From Allobosea sp035944375 (GTDB lineage: Bacteria > Pseudomonadota > Alphaproteobacteria > Rhizobiales > Beijerinckiaceae), in NCBI RefSeq assembly GCF_035944375.1, contig NZ_DASZBE010000005.1: a stretch of DNA of 64,000 bases; one strand, given 5' to 3'. Position 1 is the stretch's first letter; each line of letters begins with the position of its first letter. The translations under genes and the position numbers were made by a program. A model generated the notes under the pieces. It saw only the letters and a program-made list of their open reading frames with translations. It searched no databases and was not told the DNA's origin. Positions 1 through 8,461 of this stretch are shown here, piece by piece.

Positions 1-788
1 TGCATCGCGGGCTCGGTGACGGCGGGCGCGGCATCGCCCGGCATCGACATGTCCAGGCCGAAACCGCCCTGCCCGCCTGCATCGAGCGGGGTGATGACGA
101 GCTTCATCTCGTCGCGGACGAACATGAAGACGTCCTCGATCTCGTCCTGCGAGCAGGCGCTCTCGAGCGTCACCGTCCAGGTGATCAGGCAGGTCTCCGG
201 GTCGAGCTCCTCGAGAACGGGGATCGCACCGGTGTCGGCCTCGACCGTGCAGGGGCCGAGCGCGCGCAGATCGTCGAGCAGGACGAGCGGGTTGGTGCCG
301 TTGCGCAGGATGCCGGGCTCGAAGGCGATCTCGATGCGCCAACCGGCGGAAACGGGAGCCTCCGACGCCGCCTCGGCGGCGGTCTCCACCGGGGCGGCGG
401 CCTTCGCAGCGGCCGGGCCGGCCCCGATCAGGCGCTGCAATTCCTCGACGATCGCCTCGCCGATGATCGGGTCGGTCGAATCGGGGTCCTCGATCAGCGT
501 GCGGATGTAGTCGCGGGCCGAGAGGGAGACCGTGACGATCTCGTGGTTGGCGTCGATCTTGCCCTTGCGGATGAGGTCGAAGGCCGTCTCGAAATCATGG
601 GTGAAGGCCGCGACCTTGTCGAAGCCGAACATCGCGCCCGAGCCCTTGATCGTGTGCAGCGCCCGGAAGGCGGCGTCGATCAGGTCGCGGTTCTGCGGCG
701 ACTGGCCGAGGTCGAGCAGCACCGTCTCGAGCGAATCCAGCAGCTCGGAGGCTTCCTGCCGGAATGTTTCCGTCGGATCGAGTTCCAT
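1..788 (-). CDS. cheA: Chemotaxis histidine kinase CheA, N-terminal part (runs off left edge)
   Basis: This is the first ~262 residues of CheA, the kinase that phosphorylates CheY-type regulators in response to chemoreceptors. The N-terminus is a histidine phosphotransfer domain: residues 45-50 read HTIKGS, so H45 should be the phosphorylated histidine. After an Ala/Glu-rich linker a second folded region (about residues 150-235) follows. The dimerisation, ATPase and CheW-binding domains lie outside the window. Its ATG overlaps the TGA of the upstream receiver gene (ATGA at 785-788 region), which means tight translational coupling. The family call is secure because of the Hpt motif and the CheY-like neighbour. 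Confidence 0.9.
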   Translation of the reverse strand, partial: MELDPTETFRQEASELLDSLETVLLDLGQSPQNRDLIDAAFRALHTIKGSGAMFGFDKVAAFTHDFETAFDLIRKGKIDANHEIVTVSLSARDYIRTLIEDPDSTDPIIGEAIVEELQRLIGAGPAAAKAAAPVETAAEAASEAPVSAGWRIEIAFEPGILRNGTNPLVLLDDLRALGPCTVEADTGAIPVLEELDPETCLITWTVTLESACSQDEIEDVFMFVRDEMKLVITPLDAGGQGGFGLDMSMPGDAAPAVTEPAM

Positions 789-1153
789 CAGGCCCTCACG
801 AGTTTGGCGACGACGGCGAGCAGCTGCTCGGGCTTGAACGGCTTGGTGATCCAGCCCGTCGCGCCGGCGGCCTTGGCCTCCTGCTTGACGGCGTCGTCGG
901 ATTCGGTGGTCAGGAAGACGATGGGCGTGCCCATGAAGGCCGGCAGGGCGCGCAGCGCCTTGATCATCTGCATGCCGTTCATCACCGGCATGTTGAGGTC
1001 GGTGATGACGAGGTCGAAGCTCTGCGCCTTGGCCTTGGCCAGGCCTTCCGAACCGTCGCCGGCCTCGACGACATTGTGCCCGGCCGGGCCGAGCACGAGC
1101 TTGATCATCTGCCGGACGCTCGGCGAATCGTCGACGGTGAGGATGTTGGCCAT
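788..1153 (-). CDS. Single-domain response regulator (CheY-like)
   Basis: This 121-residue protein is a lone receiver domain with no output domain. It has the acidic pair D8-D9, the phosphoacceptor D52 in ITDLNMP, and the conserved lysine in TKPF near residue 103. CheY-type receivers take phosphate from CheA and usually act on the flagellar switch or serve as a phosphate sink. I chose the ATG at 1153, giving MANILTVDDS, although the frame stays open upstream. It sits between the STAS gene and cheA and overlaps cheA by one base, so the three are one operon. Which CheY paralogue it is cannot be told. Confidence 0.92.
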   Translation of the reverse strand: MANILTVDDSPSVRQMIKLVLGPAGHNVVEAGDGSEGLAKAKAQSFDLVITDLNMPVMNGMQMIKALRALPAFMGTPIVFLTTESDDAVKQEAKAAGATGWITKPFKPEQLLAVVAKLVRA

Positions 1154-1155
1154 GG

Positions 1156-1467
1156 TCAGATCCTGGACAGTTCGGAAGGCACAGTGCCGGGCGGCGTCAC
1201 GCCGGCCCGGTGGAAGGCGGAAGCGACGACGTCGCTCATGCCGGTGAGGGCGAAAGGCAGGTCGCGGGCGCCACAGCTGCGGTGGGCGGCCATGAGCGTC
1301 TGCACGAAAGTGATGTCGGCCTGCTCGACGCTGGCGCAGTCTATCGTGATCCCGGAGCCGGCCTGGAGAAGACCGACCAGGGAAGCCGCCGTCGCCTTGG
1401 CGTTGCGAAGGGTACAATCCGCTCCTGCGGTGAATGATGCTGGTTTCCCGGCACTGTTCTTGCTCAT
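1156..1467 (-). CDS. STAS-domain protein of the chemotaxis operon
   Basis: A 103-residue protein that looks like a single STAS domain (anti-sigma-factor antagonist fold), with the segment ITIDCASVEQADITFVQTL matching the usual beta-strand, then helix around the regulatory residue. STAS proteins of this size are commonly found just ahead of cheY and cheA in alphaproteobacterial chemotaxis operons, but their role is poorly defined. The start is the ATG at 1467, preceded by GAGGGG at a suitable distance; a GTG at 1479 is a weaker alternative. The stop is 2 bases from the next gene. The operon order suggests a part in chemotaxis or adaptation (inference). Confidence 0.8.
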   Translation of the reverse strand: MSKNSAGKPASFTAGADCTLRNAKATAASLVGLLQAGSGITIDCASVEQADITFVQTLMAAHRSCGARDLPFALTGMSDVVASAFHRAGVTPPGTVPSELSRI

Positions 1468-1754
1468 CACGCCCCTCACTGAACGCTACGTCAACTTCAA
1501 TCCGCGCGCTTCATACAGATAATCTAAGCCGATGCATTTATAATTTACTTAAAAATGCGGTTTTTTATTTTAATGTCTTCGATACGAAGATTCGCCTCCG
1601 GAGTCGGGAACGCGCAGCCGGAGTCGGCAGCGACCGGGACGGCAGCCTTTGGTTAACCATGATGGAGAGAGCTGCTTTACGCTTGGGCAACCAGGCGCTT
1701 GGTGGACCCGGAGTCTGCCTGTGGACCGGAGCGGCACGGTCGTGCCGGAATGGG
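1468..1754 (-). promoter_or_regulatory. AT-rich upstream region of the chemotaxis operon
   Basis: No convincing gene is seen in this 287-base gap. Positions about 1500-1575 are strikingly AT-rich for this genome (runs of A/T such as TTTTTTATTTTAA). The patch lies directly upstream of the STAS-cheY-cheA operon and downstream of the AraC gene, so a promoter reading leftward is likely. I could not assign clear -35 and -10 boxes. Confidence 0.35.
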
Positions 1755-2762
1755 TCAGCGGCGACGACGCGTCTGAGAGGGCTGCTCGCCGAAGGCGTTG
1801 CGATAGTCGAGCGCGAAGTGGCCGCGGTTGACGAAGCCCCAGTGCCGGGCGATCGCCTCGATCGATCGCGTGGAGGCCGGGTCCAGCAGTTCGCTGCGAG
1901 CCCGCGCGAGCCGCGTCTGCTTGATGTAGTCGTGAGGCGAGACGTGCTTGTGCTTGCGGAAGCCCTCCTGGAGCGAGCGCAGGCCGATGCCGACGGCGTC
2001 GGCGACCTCCTGGACGGTCAGGGCGCCGGCGTCATGGGCGTCGATGAAGGCAACCGCGCGCCTGATCTGCCAGGGCGCGGGCGCGGGCGCCGCGGTCTCG
2101 AACCAGGCGGCGTAGGGATTCGGGAAGCGCGCCAGCACCAGCAGCACCAGCGCGTCGCGCAGCAGGCGCGCGGCCTGTGGCGTCCGCGCCAATGGCGCCT
2201 CGCCCGTCAGGCCCGCCTCCATCGCCGCCAGCAATCCCGCGATCGTGGCGCCATCCGCCGAGGCCAGATCGAAGCTCGCGGCGATGGCGAGGCGCTCGGT
2301 CGCGGGCCGCCCGAAGCTCGACTGGATAATGCGCGCGACCTCCTCGCCCGCGAGCGTGAAGGTCGTGTGCACGCTGCCCCGGCCGTATTCGCCGGTCTCG
2401 CAGAGCCCAGTGTTGATCGCGAGCCCGCGGCCGGGCACCGCCGCCAGCGTCTGTGGGCCGGCGGAATAGAGGCTTCCGCCGGCCGCGACGATGCGGATCG
2501 TGAGGTCGTCATGCGCCTCGCCGCGTTTCAGCCGCATCCCGGCGGGATATTCCGCCCGGATGAGATGGGCACCTGCCAGCGTATGGGCGCTCAGCCGAAC
2601 CTCGAAGCCGTCCGGCCCCAGCGACTCCAGCCGCACATCGCGGCGCAGCAGGGTGTTGAGCCAGGCTTGCGTCTCCGCGACGTCGCGGCTGACGAAGGCG
2701 TGAGTGGCCCTGTCGGCAGAACTCTCGGCCGTCGGCTGGTCACGGGGTCGTGGCGGCTGCAT
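1755..2762 (-). CDS. AraC-family transcriptional regulator
   Basis: A 335-residue regulator. The N-terminal two thirds resemble the cupin-like AraC-binding domain, and the last ~100 residues contain the double helix-turn-helix of AraC/XylS proteins: QEVADAVGIGLRSLQEGF, then the second helix pair ending in RHWGFVNRGHFALDYRNAFGEQPSQ, a typical AraC signature. The start is taken as the ATG at 2762; a GTG three codons upstream is also possible. The gene is on the same strand as eutC and eutB, with the oppositely oriented DUF924 gene between. EutR, the ethanolamine regulator of enterics, is also AraC-type, so control of eutBC is a reasonable guess, but nothing in the sequence proves it. Confidence 0.88.
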   Translation of the reverse strand: MQPPRPRDQPTAESSADRATHAFVSRDVAETQAWLNTLLRRDVRLESLGPDGFEVRLSAHTLAGAHLIRAEYPAGMRLKRGEAHDDLTIRIVAAGGSLYSAGPQTLAAVPGRGLAINTGLCETGEYGRGSVHTTFTLAGEEVARIIQSSFGRPATERLAIAASFDLASADGATIAGLLAAMEAGLTGEAPLARTPQAARLLRDALVLLVLARFPNPYAAWFETAAPAPAPWQIRRAVAFIDAHDAGALTVQEVADAVGIGLRSLQEGFRKHKHVSPHDYIKQTRLARARSELLDPASTRSIEAIARHWGFVNRGHFALDYRNAFGEQPSQTRRRR

Positions 2763-2888
2763 CGTCGTCACCGCCCTAGTTGATGTCGATGACGCAAGGT
2801 TAGCAATCCCTCCCGGCGCAGAGGGTGTCTGCCGAGGCCGGGCGGCGGGCTGGCCGGGCCGGAGCAAATGGACAGGAGAACAGCGAGC

Positions 2889-3464
2889 ATGCAGCAGAAT
2901 CTCCCGGGCCGGCCTCCTCGCGAAGCCGTCGACACGGCACAGTCCGTCATCGATTTCTGGCGCGACGCTGGTGCCGAGCGCTGGTTCAGGAAGGACGCGG
3001 CCTTCGACGGCTTGTTCCGCGAGCGCTTCATCGGATTGCATTTCGCGGCGGCGCGGCGGGAACTCGACGGCTGGGCGGAGAGCGCGCCGGGGAGCCTGGC
3101 GCTGGCGATCCTGCTCGACCAGTTCCCGCGCAACAGCTTCCGCGGCACGGCGCATATGTACGCGACCGACCCGCTGGCTCTGTACTTTGCCCGGCGCGCG
3201 CAGGCGATGGGCCATGGCGCCACCATCGAGCCGGCGCTGCGGCTGTTCCTGCACCTGCCCTTCTGCCATTCCGAGGATCTGGCGGACCAGGACCTCTCGG
3301 TCGCACTCAGCACGCCGCTCGGCGGCGAGGCGGCCGAGCATGCGGAGGGCCACCGCGCGGTGATCCGCCGCTTCGGGCGCTTCCCGCATCGCAATGCGCT
3401 GCTCGGGCGGGAGACGACGCCGGAGGAGGCCGCCTTTCTGGCCGAGGGCGGCTTCGCGGGCTGA
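2889..3464 (+). CDS. DUF924 family protein
   Basis: A 191-residue soluble protein of the DUF924 family. The hallmarks are the opening VIDFWRDAGAERWFRKDAAFD, the segment ILLDQFPRNSFRGTA and the HLPFCHSEDLADQ motif, which give the family its all-helical repeat-like fold. No biochemical function is established for the family. The start is the ATG at 2889 because AGGAG stands nine bases before it; an upstream ATG at 2868 would add seven residues. It is divergent from the AraC gene (126 bases apart), so the two may share a control region. Confidence 0.88.
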   Translation: MQQNLPGRPPREAVDTAQSVIDFWRDAGAERWFRKDAAFDGLFRERFIGLHFAAARRELDGWAESAPGSLALAILLDQFPRNSFRGTAHMYATDPLALYFARRAQAMGHGATIEPALRLFLHLPFCHSEDLADQDLSVALSTPLGGEAAEHAEGHRAVIRRFGRFPHRNALLGRETTPEEAAFLAEGGFAG

Positions 3465-3470
3465 GGGCGG

Positions 3471-4262
3471 TCAGCCCTCCGGGATCAGATCGGCGGCCGC
3501 GCCCGCCTCCAGCGCCGCGTCGCTCTCGTCCTTGAGCCCGACGCCGGTCAGCGAGCGGCGGAAGCCCTGATCGATCAGCCAGGCGAGCCTGAACGCCGCC
3601 TCGGCGAAACCCATCCCGCCGGGGCGGATGTTGGAGATGCAGTTGCGGGCCTCGTCGGTCAGCCCCGTGCGGGGCGCGAAGGTGAGATAGGCGCCCAGCG
3701 AATCCGGCGAGGACAGGCCCGGCCGCTCGCCGATCAGCACGAGGACCATGCGCGCGCCCAGCGCCTGGCCCGCCGCATCGCCGAGCGCGACGCGCGCCTG
3801 CGAGGCGATGACGACCGGCGCCAGCGTCAGCGACTGGCGCCGGAGGAAAGGCAGCAGCGCCTCGATCAGCGGCGCCGCGTTCTGGTGAACGGCCGTCGAG
3901 GACAGACCGTCGGCGACCACGATGGCGAGATCGAACCGACCCTGCCGCGCCTGCAATGCGGCCAGGCTCTCCCGCGACAGGCTGCGCCCCCAATCCGGCC
4001 GGCGCAGATAATCCTCGCGGGAGCGGGCCGCGCTTTCGACGGCAAGCGTCTCGATGCCGAGCCCCACGAGCGCAGCGGCGATCTCGTCGGGGCGGAACGG
4101 CGTGTGCACCGCATCGCGCGCCTGGGCATGGGCGAGGCCGAAGCGCAGCACCTCGCGCATCGGCAGCGAGGCGCCGGCCCGGCCGAGCGCGATGCGGGCG
4201 GGGGTGAGCCGCGCGAGCTCGGCGAAGCGGTTCGGGGCCGGCGGCTTCTCCGGCCCGCTCAT
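3471..4262 (-). CDS. eutC: Ethanolamine ammonia-lyase light chain
   Basis: This 263-residue protein is the small subunit of ethanolamine ammonia-lyase, the adenosylcobalamin-dependent enzyme that turns ethanolamine into acetaldehyde and ammonia. Supporting segments are FAELARLTPARIALGRAG at the start, the VVADGLSSTAVHQNA stretch, LIGERPGLSSPDSLGAYL, and NCISNIRPGGMGF, all typical of EutC and involved in corrin binding at the subunit interface. Its ATG overlaps the eutB stop (ATGA), so the two are co-translated. Length fits the family. No eutA reactivase, eutD/E or microcompartment shell genes are nearby, so this looks like the simple proteobacterial eutBC arrangement. Confidence 0.96.
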   Translation of the reverse strand: MSGPEKPPAPNRFAELARLTPARIALGRAGASLPMREVLRFGLAHAQARDAVHTPFRPDEIAAALVGLGIETLAVESAARSREDYLRRPDWGRSLSRESLAALQARQGRFDLAIVVADGLSSTAVHQNAAPLIEALLPFLRRQSLTLAPVVIASQARVALGDAAGQALGARMVLVLIGERPGLSSPDSLGAYLTFAPRTGLTDEARNCISNIRPGGMGFAEAAFRLAWLIDQGFRRSLTGVGLKDESDAALEAGAAADLIPEG

Positions 4263-5647
4263 GCGGCGCGGTCCTGCAGCGCGGCGAGCAGGGCGGGCCC
4301 GCCCTGCCCGGCGCTGAGGCGGCCGACTGTGTCGGTGATGTCCATGCGGGCGAGCCAGTCCTCGAACTCCGGCGCGCGCTTCAGGCCCAGGACCTCGCGG
4401 ATGTAGAGCTGGTCGTGGAAGGAGGTCGACTGGTAGTTCAGCATCACGTCGTCGGCGCCGGGCACGCCCATGATGAAGTTGACGCCGGCCGTGCCCAGCA
4501 GGGTGAGCAGCGTGTCCATGTCGTCCTGATCGGCTTCGGCATGGTTGGTGTAGCAGATGTCGCAGCCCATCGGCACGCCCATGAGCTTGCCGCAGAAATG
4601 GTCCTCCAGCCCGGCGCGGATGATCTGCTTGCCGTCATAGAGATATTCCGGGCCGATGAAGCCGACGACCGTGTTGACCAGCAAGGGCTGGTAGGCCCGG
4701 CAGACGGCGTAGGCGCGCGCCTCGAGCGTCTGCTGGTCGACGCCGTGATGGGCGTTGGCCGAGAGCGCGGCGCCCTGCCCGGTCTCGAAATACATCAGGT
4801 TGTCGCCGACCGTGCCGCGCTTCTGCGAGCGGCCGGCCTCCAGCCCCTCCTGCAACAGCGCCAGCGTGACGCCGAAGGAGGCGTTGGCGGCCTGCGTGCC
4901 CGCGACCGACTGGAAGACGAGATCGACCGGCGCGCCCTGTTCGATCAGCGCAATCGAGGAGGTGACATGGGTCAGGATGCAGGCCTGTGTGGGGATGTCG
5001 AAGCGGGCGATGACGCCGTCGAGCAGGCGCAGGAGCTCGCCGATCCGGGCCGTGCTGTCGGAGGCCGGGTTGATGCCGATGACCGCATCGCCGCAGCCAT
5101 AGCTCAGCCCGTCGATGGTCGCGGCGAGGATGCCGGCGGCATCGTCGGTCGGATGGTTGGGCTGGATGCGCACCGCCATCCGCCCCGGCAGGCCGAGCGT
5201 ATTGCGGAAGCGCGTGACGACGCGGCATTTGCGGGCGACGAGGATCAAATCCTGGTTGCGCATCAGCTTGGAGACCGCGGCTGCCATCTCCGGCGTGATG
5301 CCCGGAGCAAGTTTGGCGAGGACCTCCGTCGTCGCGGCGTCCGAGCAGAGCCAGTCGCGAAAGGCGCCGACGGTCAGCGAAGCCACGGGAGCGAAGGCGG
5401 CGGCATCGTGGCTATCGACGATCAGTCGCGTCACCTCGTCGATCTCGTAGGGGATCAGCGCCTCGTGCAGGAAGGTCCGCAGCGGCAAATCGGCGAGTGC
5501 CATCCTCGCCGCCATCATCTCCTCCATCGACTCGGCCGCGAGCCCCGCCAGCCGGTCGCCCGAGCGCGGCGGCGTCGCCTTCGCCATCAGCTCCTTCAGG
5601 TCGCTGAAGAGATAGCTGCGCGTGCCGATCGCGACGCGATACCCCAT
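4259..5647 (-). CDS. eutB: Ethanolamine ammonia-lyase heavy chain
   Basis: The 462-residue large, catalytic subunit of ethanolamine ammonia-lyase. It folds as the TIM barrel that holds substrate and adenosylcobalamin between EutB and EutC. Family segments visible are MGYRVAIGTRSYLFSDLKELM, GDAVIGINPASDS, and the C-terminal MGVPGADDVMLNYQSTSFHD. Length is normal for EutB (about 450-465). I start at the ATG at 5647, preceded by GGGAGAG, rather than the longer open frame to 6001, which overlaps the divergent GMC gene. It forms an operon with eutC. Because the enzyme needs B12, its closeness to the cobalamin locus that begins 4 kb away is meaningful. Confidence 0.96.
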   Translation of the reverse strand: MGYRVAIGTRSYLFSDLKELMAKATPPRSGDRLAGLAAESMEEMMAARMALADLPLRTFLHEALIPYEIDEVTRLIVDSHDAAAFAPVASLTVGAFRDWLCSDAATTEVLAKLAPGITPEMAAAVSKLMRNQDLILVARKCRVVTRFRNTLGLPGRMAVRIQPNHPTDDAAGILAATIDGLSYGCGDAVIGINPASDSTARIGELLRLLDGVIARFDIPTQACILTHVTSSIALIEQGAPVDLVFQSVAGTQAANASFGVTLALLQEGLEAGRSQKRGTVGDNLMYFETGQGAALSANAHHGVDQQTLEARAYAVCRAYQPLLVNTVVGFIGPEYLYDGKQIIRAGLEDHFCGKLMGVPMGCDICYTNHAEADQDDMDTLLTLLGTAGVNFIMGVPGADDVMLNYQSTSFHDQLYIREVLGLKRAPEFEDWLARMDITDTVGRLSAGQGGPALLAALQDRAA

Positions 5648-5883
5648 CGACACTCTCCCGGGCGAACGGCCCGACGGCCGCGCCGCCATAACAACCCTTC
5701 GAGAGGGTCCAAGCAAGCGGCGGGCCGGGCTTCCGCTCGCTCCAGACCGCAGGCCGGGGTCGCCTCGGACGTGAGGCCTCACGCAAAGTCCATCCGCACT
5801 TAAGCGCCATTGCCGCCACAGGCCGTGCCGCTTATCCGTTGGCGCAGAGCGGGAGCGCACCCGCCGCAGCCCCGAGGGACGCC

Positions 5884-7533
5884 ATGGCCGCAGCCGACCA
5901 GACCGACCGCCGCACGATCGGCCGTTTCGACTATGTCGTGATCGGCGCGGGTTCGGCGGGCTGCGTCGTCGCCAACCGGCTGTCGCGCGATCCCAAGACA
6001 CGGGTGCTGGTGCTGGAGGCCGGCGGGCGCGACGACTGGATCTGGTTCCACATTCCGGTCGGCTATCTCTTCGCCATCGGCAATCCGCGCGCCGACTGGC
6101 TGTTCAAGACGGAGGCCCAGCCAGGCCTGGGTGGCCGGTCACTGGCCTATCCGCGCGGCAAGGTCGTGGGCGGCTCCTCGGCGATCAACGCCATGGTCTA
6201 TATGCGCGGCCAGGCCGCCGATTATGACGGCTGGCGCCAGCTCGGGCTCTCCGGCTGGGGCTGGGACGACGTCCTGCCCTATTTCCTGAAGCACGAGGAT
6301 CATATCGGCCCGGGCGAGAGCGGGGTCCACCGCAGCGGCGGGGAATGGCGCGTCGAGCATCCGCGCGTGCGCTGGGCGATCCTCGACGCCATCCGGGAGG
6401 CCGCGGCCGAGGCCGGCATCGCCAAGATCGACGACTTCAACACCGGCGACAATGAGGGTTCCTCCTATTTCCAGGTCAACCAGCGGCGCGGGCGGCGGCT
6501 GAGCGCCTTCAACGCCTTCCTGCGGCCGGTGCTCGACGCGCGCGAGGACAATCTGCGGCTGGAGATCAAGGTGCTCGTCGAGCGCGTCGTGATCGAGGAC
6601 GGCCGCGCGACGGCGGTCGAGTTCAGCCATGGCGGCGAGAAGCTGCGGGCCGAGGTCTCGGGCGAGGTCGTGCTCTCGGCCGGCGCGATCGGCTCTCCGG
6701 CCCTGCTCGAGCGTTCAGGTGTCGGCGACGGAGCAAGGCTGCAGGGGCTGGGCATCGCGACGGTGGCGGACCTGCCTGGCGTCGGCGAAAACCTGCAGGA
6801 CCATCTCCAGATCCGCCCCGTCTACAAGGTCGAGGGCGTCCGGACCCTCAACAGCGACTACGCCAAGATCTGGCGCCGGCCGCTGATGGCGCTGCAATAT
6901 GCGGCGATGCGCAGCGGGCCTCTGACGATGGCGCCCTCGCAGGTCGGCGCCTTCGCCAAATCCTCGCCCGAGCACGCGACCGCCAATCTGCAGTATCATT
7001 TCCAGCCGCTCTCGCTGGATTCCTGGGGCTCGGGGCTGCATCCCTTCGACGCCTTCACCGCCAGCGTCTGCAATCTGCGCCCGACCAGCCGCGGCCATGT
7101 CCATATCGCGACGCCACACGCCGAGGACGCGCCCGCGATCTCGCCGAACTACCTCGACACGCAGGCCGACCGGCAGGTCGCAATCGACGCGATGAAGCTG
7201 ACGCGCCGCATCGTCGGGCAGGCGCCGCTGGCACGGTTCCGACCGCAGGAGCATCTGCCGGGGCCGGCGGCGACGAGCGACGAGGATTTGCTCGACGCCT
7301 CGGCCCGGCTGGGAACGACGATCTTCCATCCCGTCGGCACCGCGAAGATGGGCCGACCGGACGATGCCCGCGCCGTGCTCGACGAGCGGCTGCGGGTGCG
7401 CGGCGTGGCGGGCCTGCGCGTCATCGACGCGTCCGTCATGCCCGCCATCACCTCCGGCAACACCGCCAATCCGACGATGATGATCGCCGAGAAGGGCGCG
7501 GCGATGATGCTGGAGGATGCGAAGGCGGGGTGA
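5884..7533 (+). CDS. GMC-family FAD-dependent oxidoreductase (choline/alcohol dehydrogenase type)
   Basis: A 549-residue glucose-methanol-choline oxidoreductase. The FAD-binding dinucleotide fold is at the N-terminus (VIGAGSAGCVVANRLS), followed by the GMC signature region YPRGKVVGGSSAINAMVYMRG, the second signature around GAIGSPALLERSG, and the C-terminal HPVGTAKMG and GNTANPTMM segments that carry the catalytic His and Asn. Such enzymes oxidise choline or other alcohols to aldehydes. The true substrate cannot be read from the sequence; the divergent position 236 bases from eutB hints at amino-alcohol metabolism (inference). Start is the ATG at 5884 with GAGGGA before it; a TTG at 5839 is less likely. 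Confidence 0.92.
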   Translation: MAAADQTDRRTIGRFDYVVIGAGSAGCVVANRLSRDPKTRVLVLEAGGRDDWIWFHIPVGYLFAIGNPRADWLFKTEAQPGLGGRSLAYPRGKVVGGSSAINAMVYMRGQAADYDGWRQLGLSGWGWDDVLPYFLKHEDHIGPGESGVHRSGGEWRVEHPRVRWAILDAIREAAAEAGIAKIDDFNTGDNEGSSYFQVNQRRGRRLSAFNAFLRPVLDAREDNLRLEIKVLVERVVIEDGRATAVEFSHGGEKLRAEVSGEVVLSAGAIGSPALLERSGVGDGARLQGLGIATVADLPGVGENLQDHLQIRPVYKVEGVRTLNSDYAKIWRRPLMALQYAAMRSGPLTMAPSQVGAFAKSSPEHATANLQYHFQPLSLDSWGSGLHPFDAFTASVCNLRPTSRGHVHIATPHAEDAPAISPNYLDTQADRQVAIDAMKLTRRIVGQAPLARFRPQEHLPGPAATSDEDLLDASARLGTTIFHPVGTAKMGRPDDARAVLDERLRVRGVAGLRVIDASVMPAITSGNTANPTMMIAEKGAAMMLEDAKAG

Positions 7534-7579
7534 GCCTCCTTCGGTCACGAATCACCTGCGCTCGTCACACACGCGCGAG

Positions 7580-7684
7580 TCGTCCCGGGCGACCGGCAGG
7601 GAGACCCGGGACCCATTCCGGAACCTTTCCGGCAAGCGCTCCGGCATGGATCCCGGATCTCCGCTTCGCTGCGTCCGGGATGAC
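7580..7684. repeat. Dispersed palindromic repeat copy
   Basis: This is an intergenic copy of the dispersed palindromic element of this window. It starts with CGTCCCGGGCGACC, contains ATGGATCCCGGATCTCC near the middle and closes with GTCCGGGATGAC. It lies between the GMC gene and the small membrane-protein gene. Confidence 0.75.
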
Positions 7685-7782
7685 CCGCGCTTGATGGGAA
7701 CGCCCCAGAATTGCTGGGATCGCGCAGGATTAAGTCATTGCGACGGAAACCGGTGAACTCTCGGGCGATGCAAGGACCATCG

Positions 7783-8304
7783 ATGACGCAGCCGCCGATC
7801 CGGGACGAGACACGCGGCGCCCTCGCCCGCCTCCTCTTCGCCTTCCTGCGGGCGGTGCTGACCGTCGTCGTCATCATCGACGAGATCGCCCGGCCGCTCT
7901 ACCGGCCGCTGGTCGAGTGGGTCGCGTCGCTGCGCATCGTGGCACGGATGGAGGCCGTGATCGCGCGGCAGTCGCGGCTGGCGATCCTGGCGCTGCTGGC
8001 GGTGCCCTTCGCGATCGCCGAACCGCTGAAACTGCTCGGGCTGGTGGTGATGGCACAGGGCCGGTTCCGGACCGGGCTCGTCGTCTTCTCCTTCGCCCAT
8101 CTCGTCAGCTTCCTGCTGGTCGAGCGCATCTACCATGCAGGCCGGGAGAAACTGCTGACCTATGGCTGGCTGAACTGGCTGATGACCCTGCTCGACCGGC
8201 TGCGGCGCCGGGCGCTCGGCTGGGTGCGCAGCAGCGCGGCTTATGCCTTCGCACTCCGGGCACGCGACGCGGCGCGGAGCTGGTGGCGCGGGTTGCGGGC
8301 GTGA
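7783..8304 (+). CDS. Small integral membrane protein, function unknown
   Basis: A 173-residue basic membrane protein that I do not recognise at family level with confidence. Hydrophobic stretches are at about residues 15-35 (LLFAFLRAVLTVVVIIDEIA), 70-95 (LAILALLAVPFAIAEPLKLLGLVVMA) and 100-118 (GLVVFSFAHLVSFLLV), with a strongly Arg-rich C-terminal tail. The start at 7783 is favoured by AAGGA seven bases upstream; an ATG at 7768 would add five residues. Palindromic repeats flank it on both sides, so it is probably transcribed alone. Confidence 0.7.
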   Translation: MTQPPIRDETRGALARLLFAFLRAVLTVVVIIDEIARPLYRPLVEWVASLRIVARMEAVIARQSRLAILALLAVPFAIAEPLKLLGLVVMAQGRFRTGLVVFSFAHLVSFLLVERIYHAGREKLLTYGWLNWLMTLLDRLRRRALGWVRSSAAYAFALRARDAARSWWRGLRA

Positions 8305-8330
8305 GCGCGGAGCTTTCCCACGGACCACGC

Positions 8331-8436
8331 CGTCATCCTGGACAAGCTGCGAAGCAGCGCAGGCCGGGATCCATCATCGGGCGCCGCCCTGCCCTATGAT
8401 GGATCCCGGTCGACCTGCGGTCGCCCAGGATGACGG
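8331..8436. repeat. Dispersed palindromic repeat copy
   Basis: A clear copy of the main repeat family, running from CGTCATCCTGG to CCAGGATGACG with the inner arms GGGATCCATCAT and ATGATGGATCCC. It sits between convergent genes (membrane protein and D-2-hydroxyacid dehydrogenase), where it could also serve as a two-way transcription stop. Confidence 0.9.
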
Positions 8437-8461
8437 CGCATTTTTTCGATCGTGACGAGCC

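Noticed and set aside
4415..5803. Long open frame (462 codons) on the + strand opposite eutB
   Set aside because: It is the antisense of a clear eutB; the translated sequence is Arg/Gly/Ala-rich without motifs, a common artefact in GC-rich DNA. The same holds for 40626-42086 opposite livF/livK and 30747-32123 opposite the deaminase.
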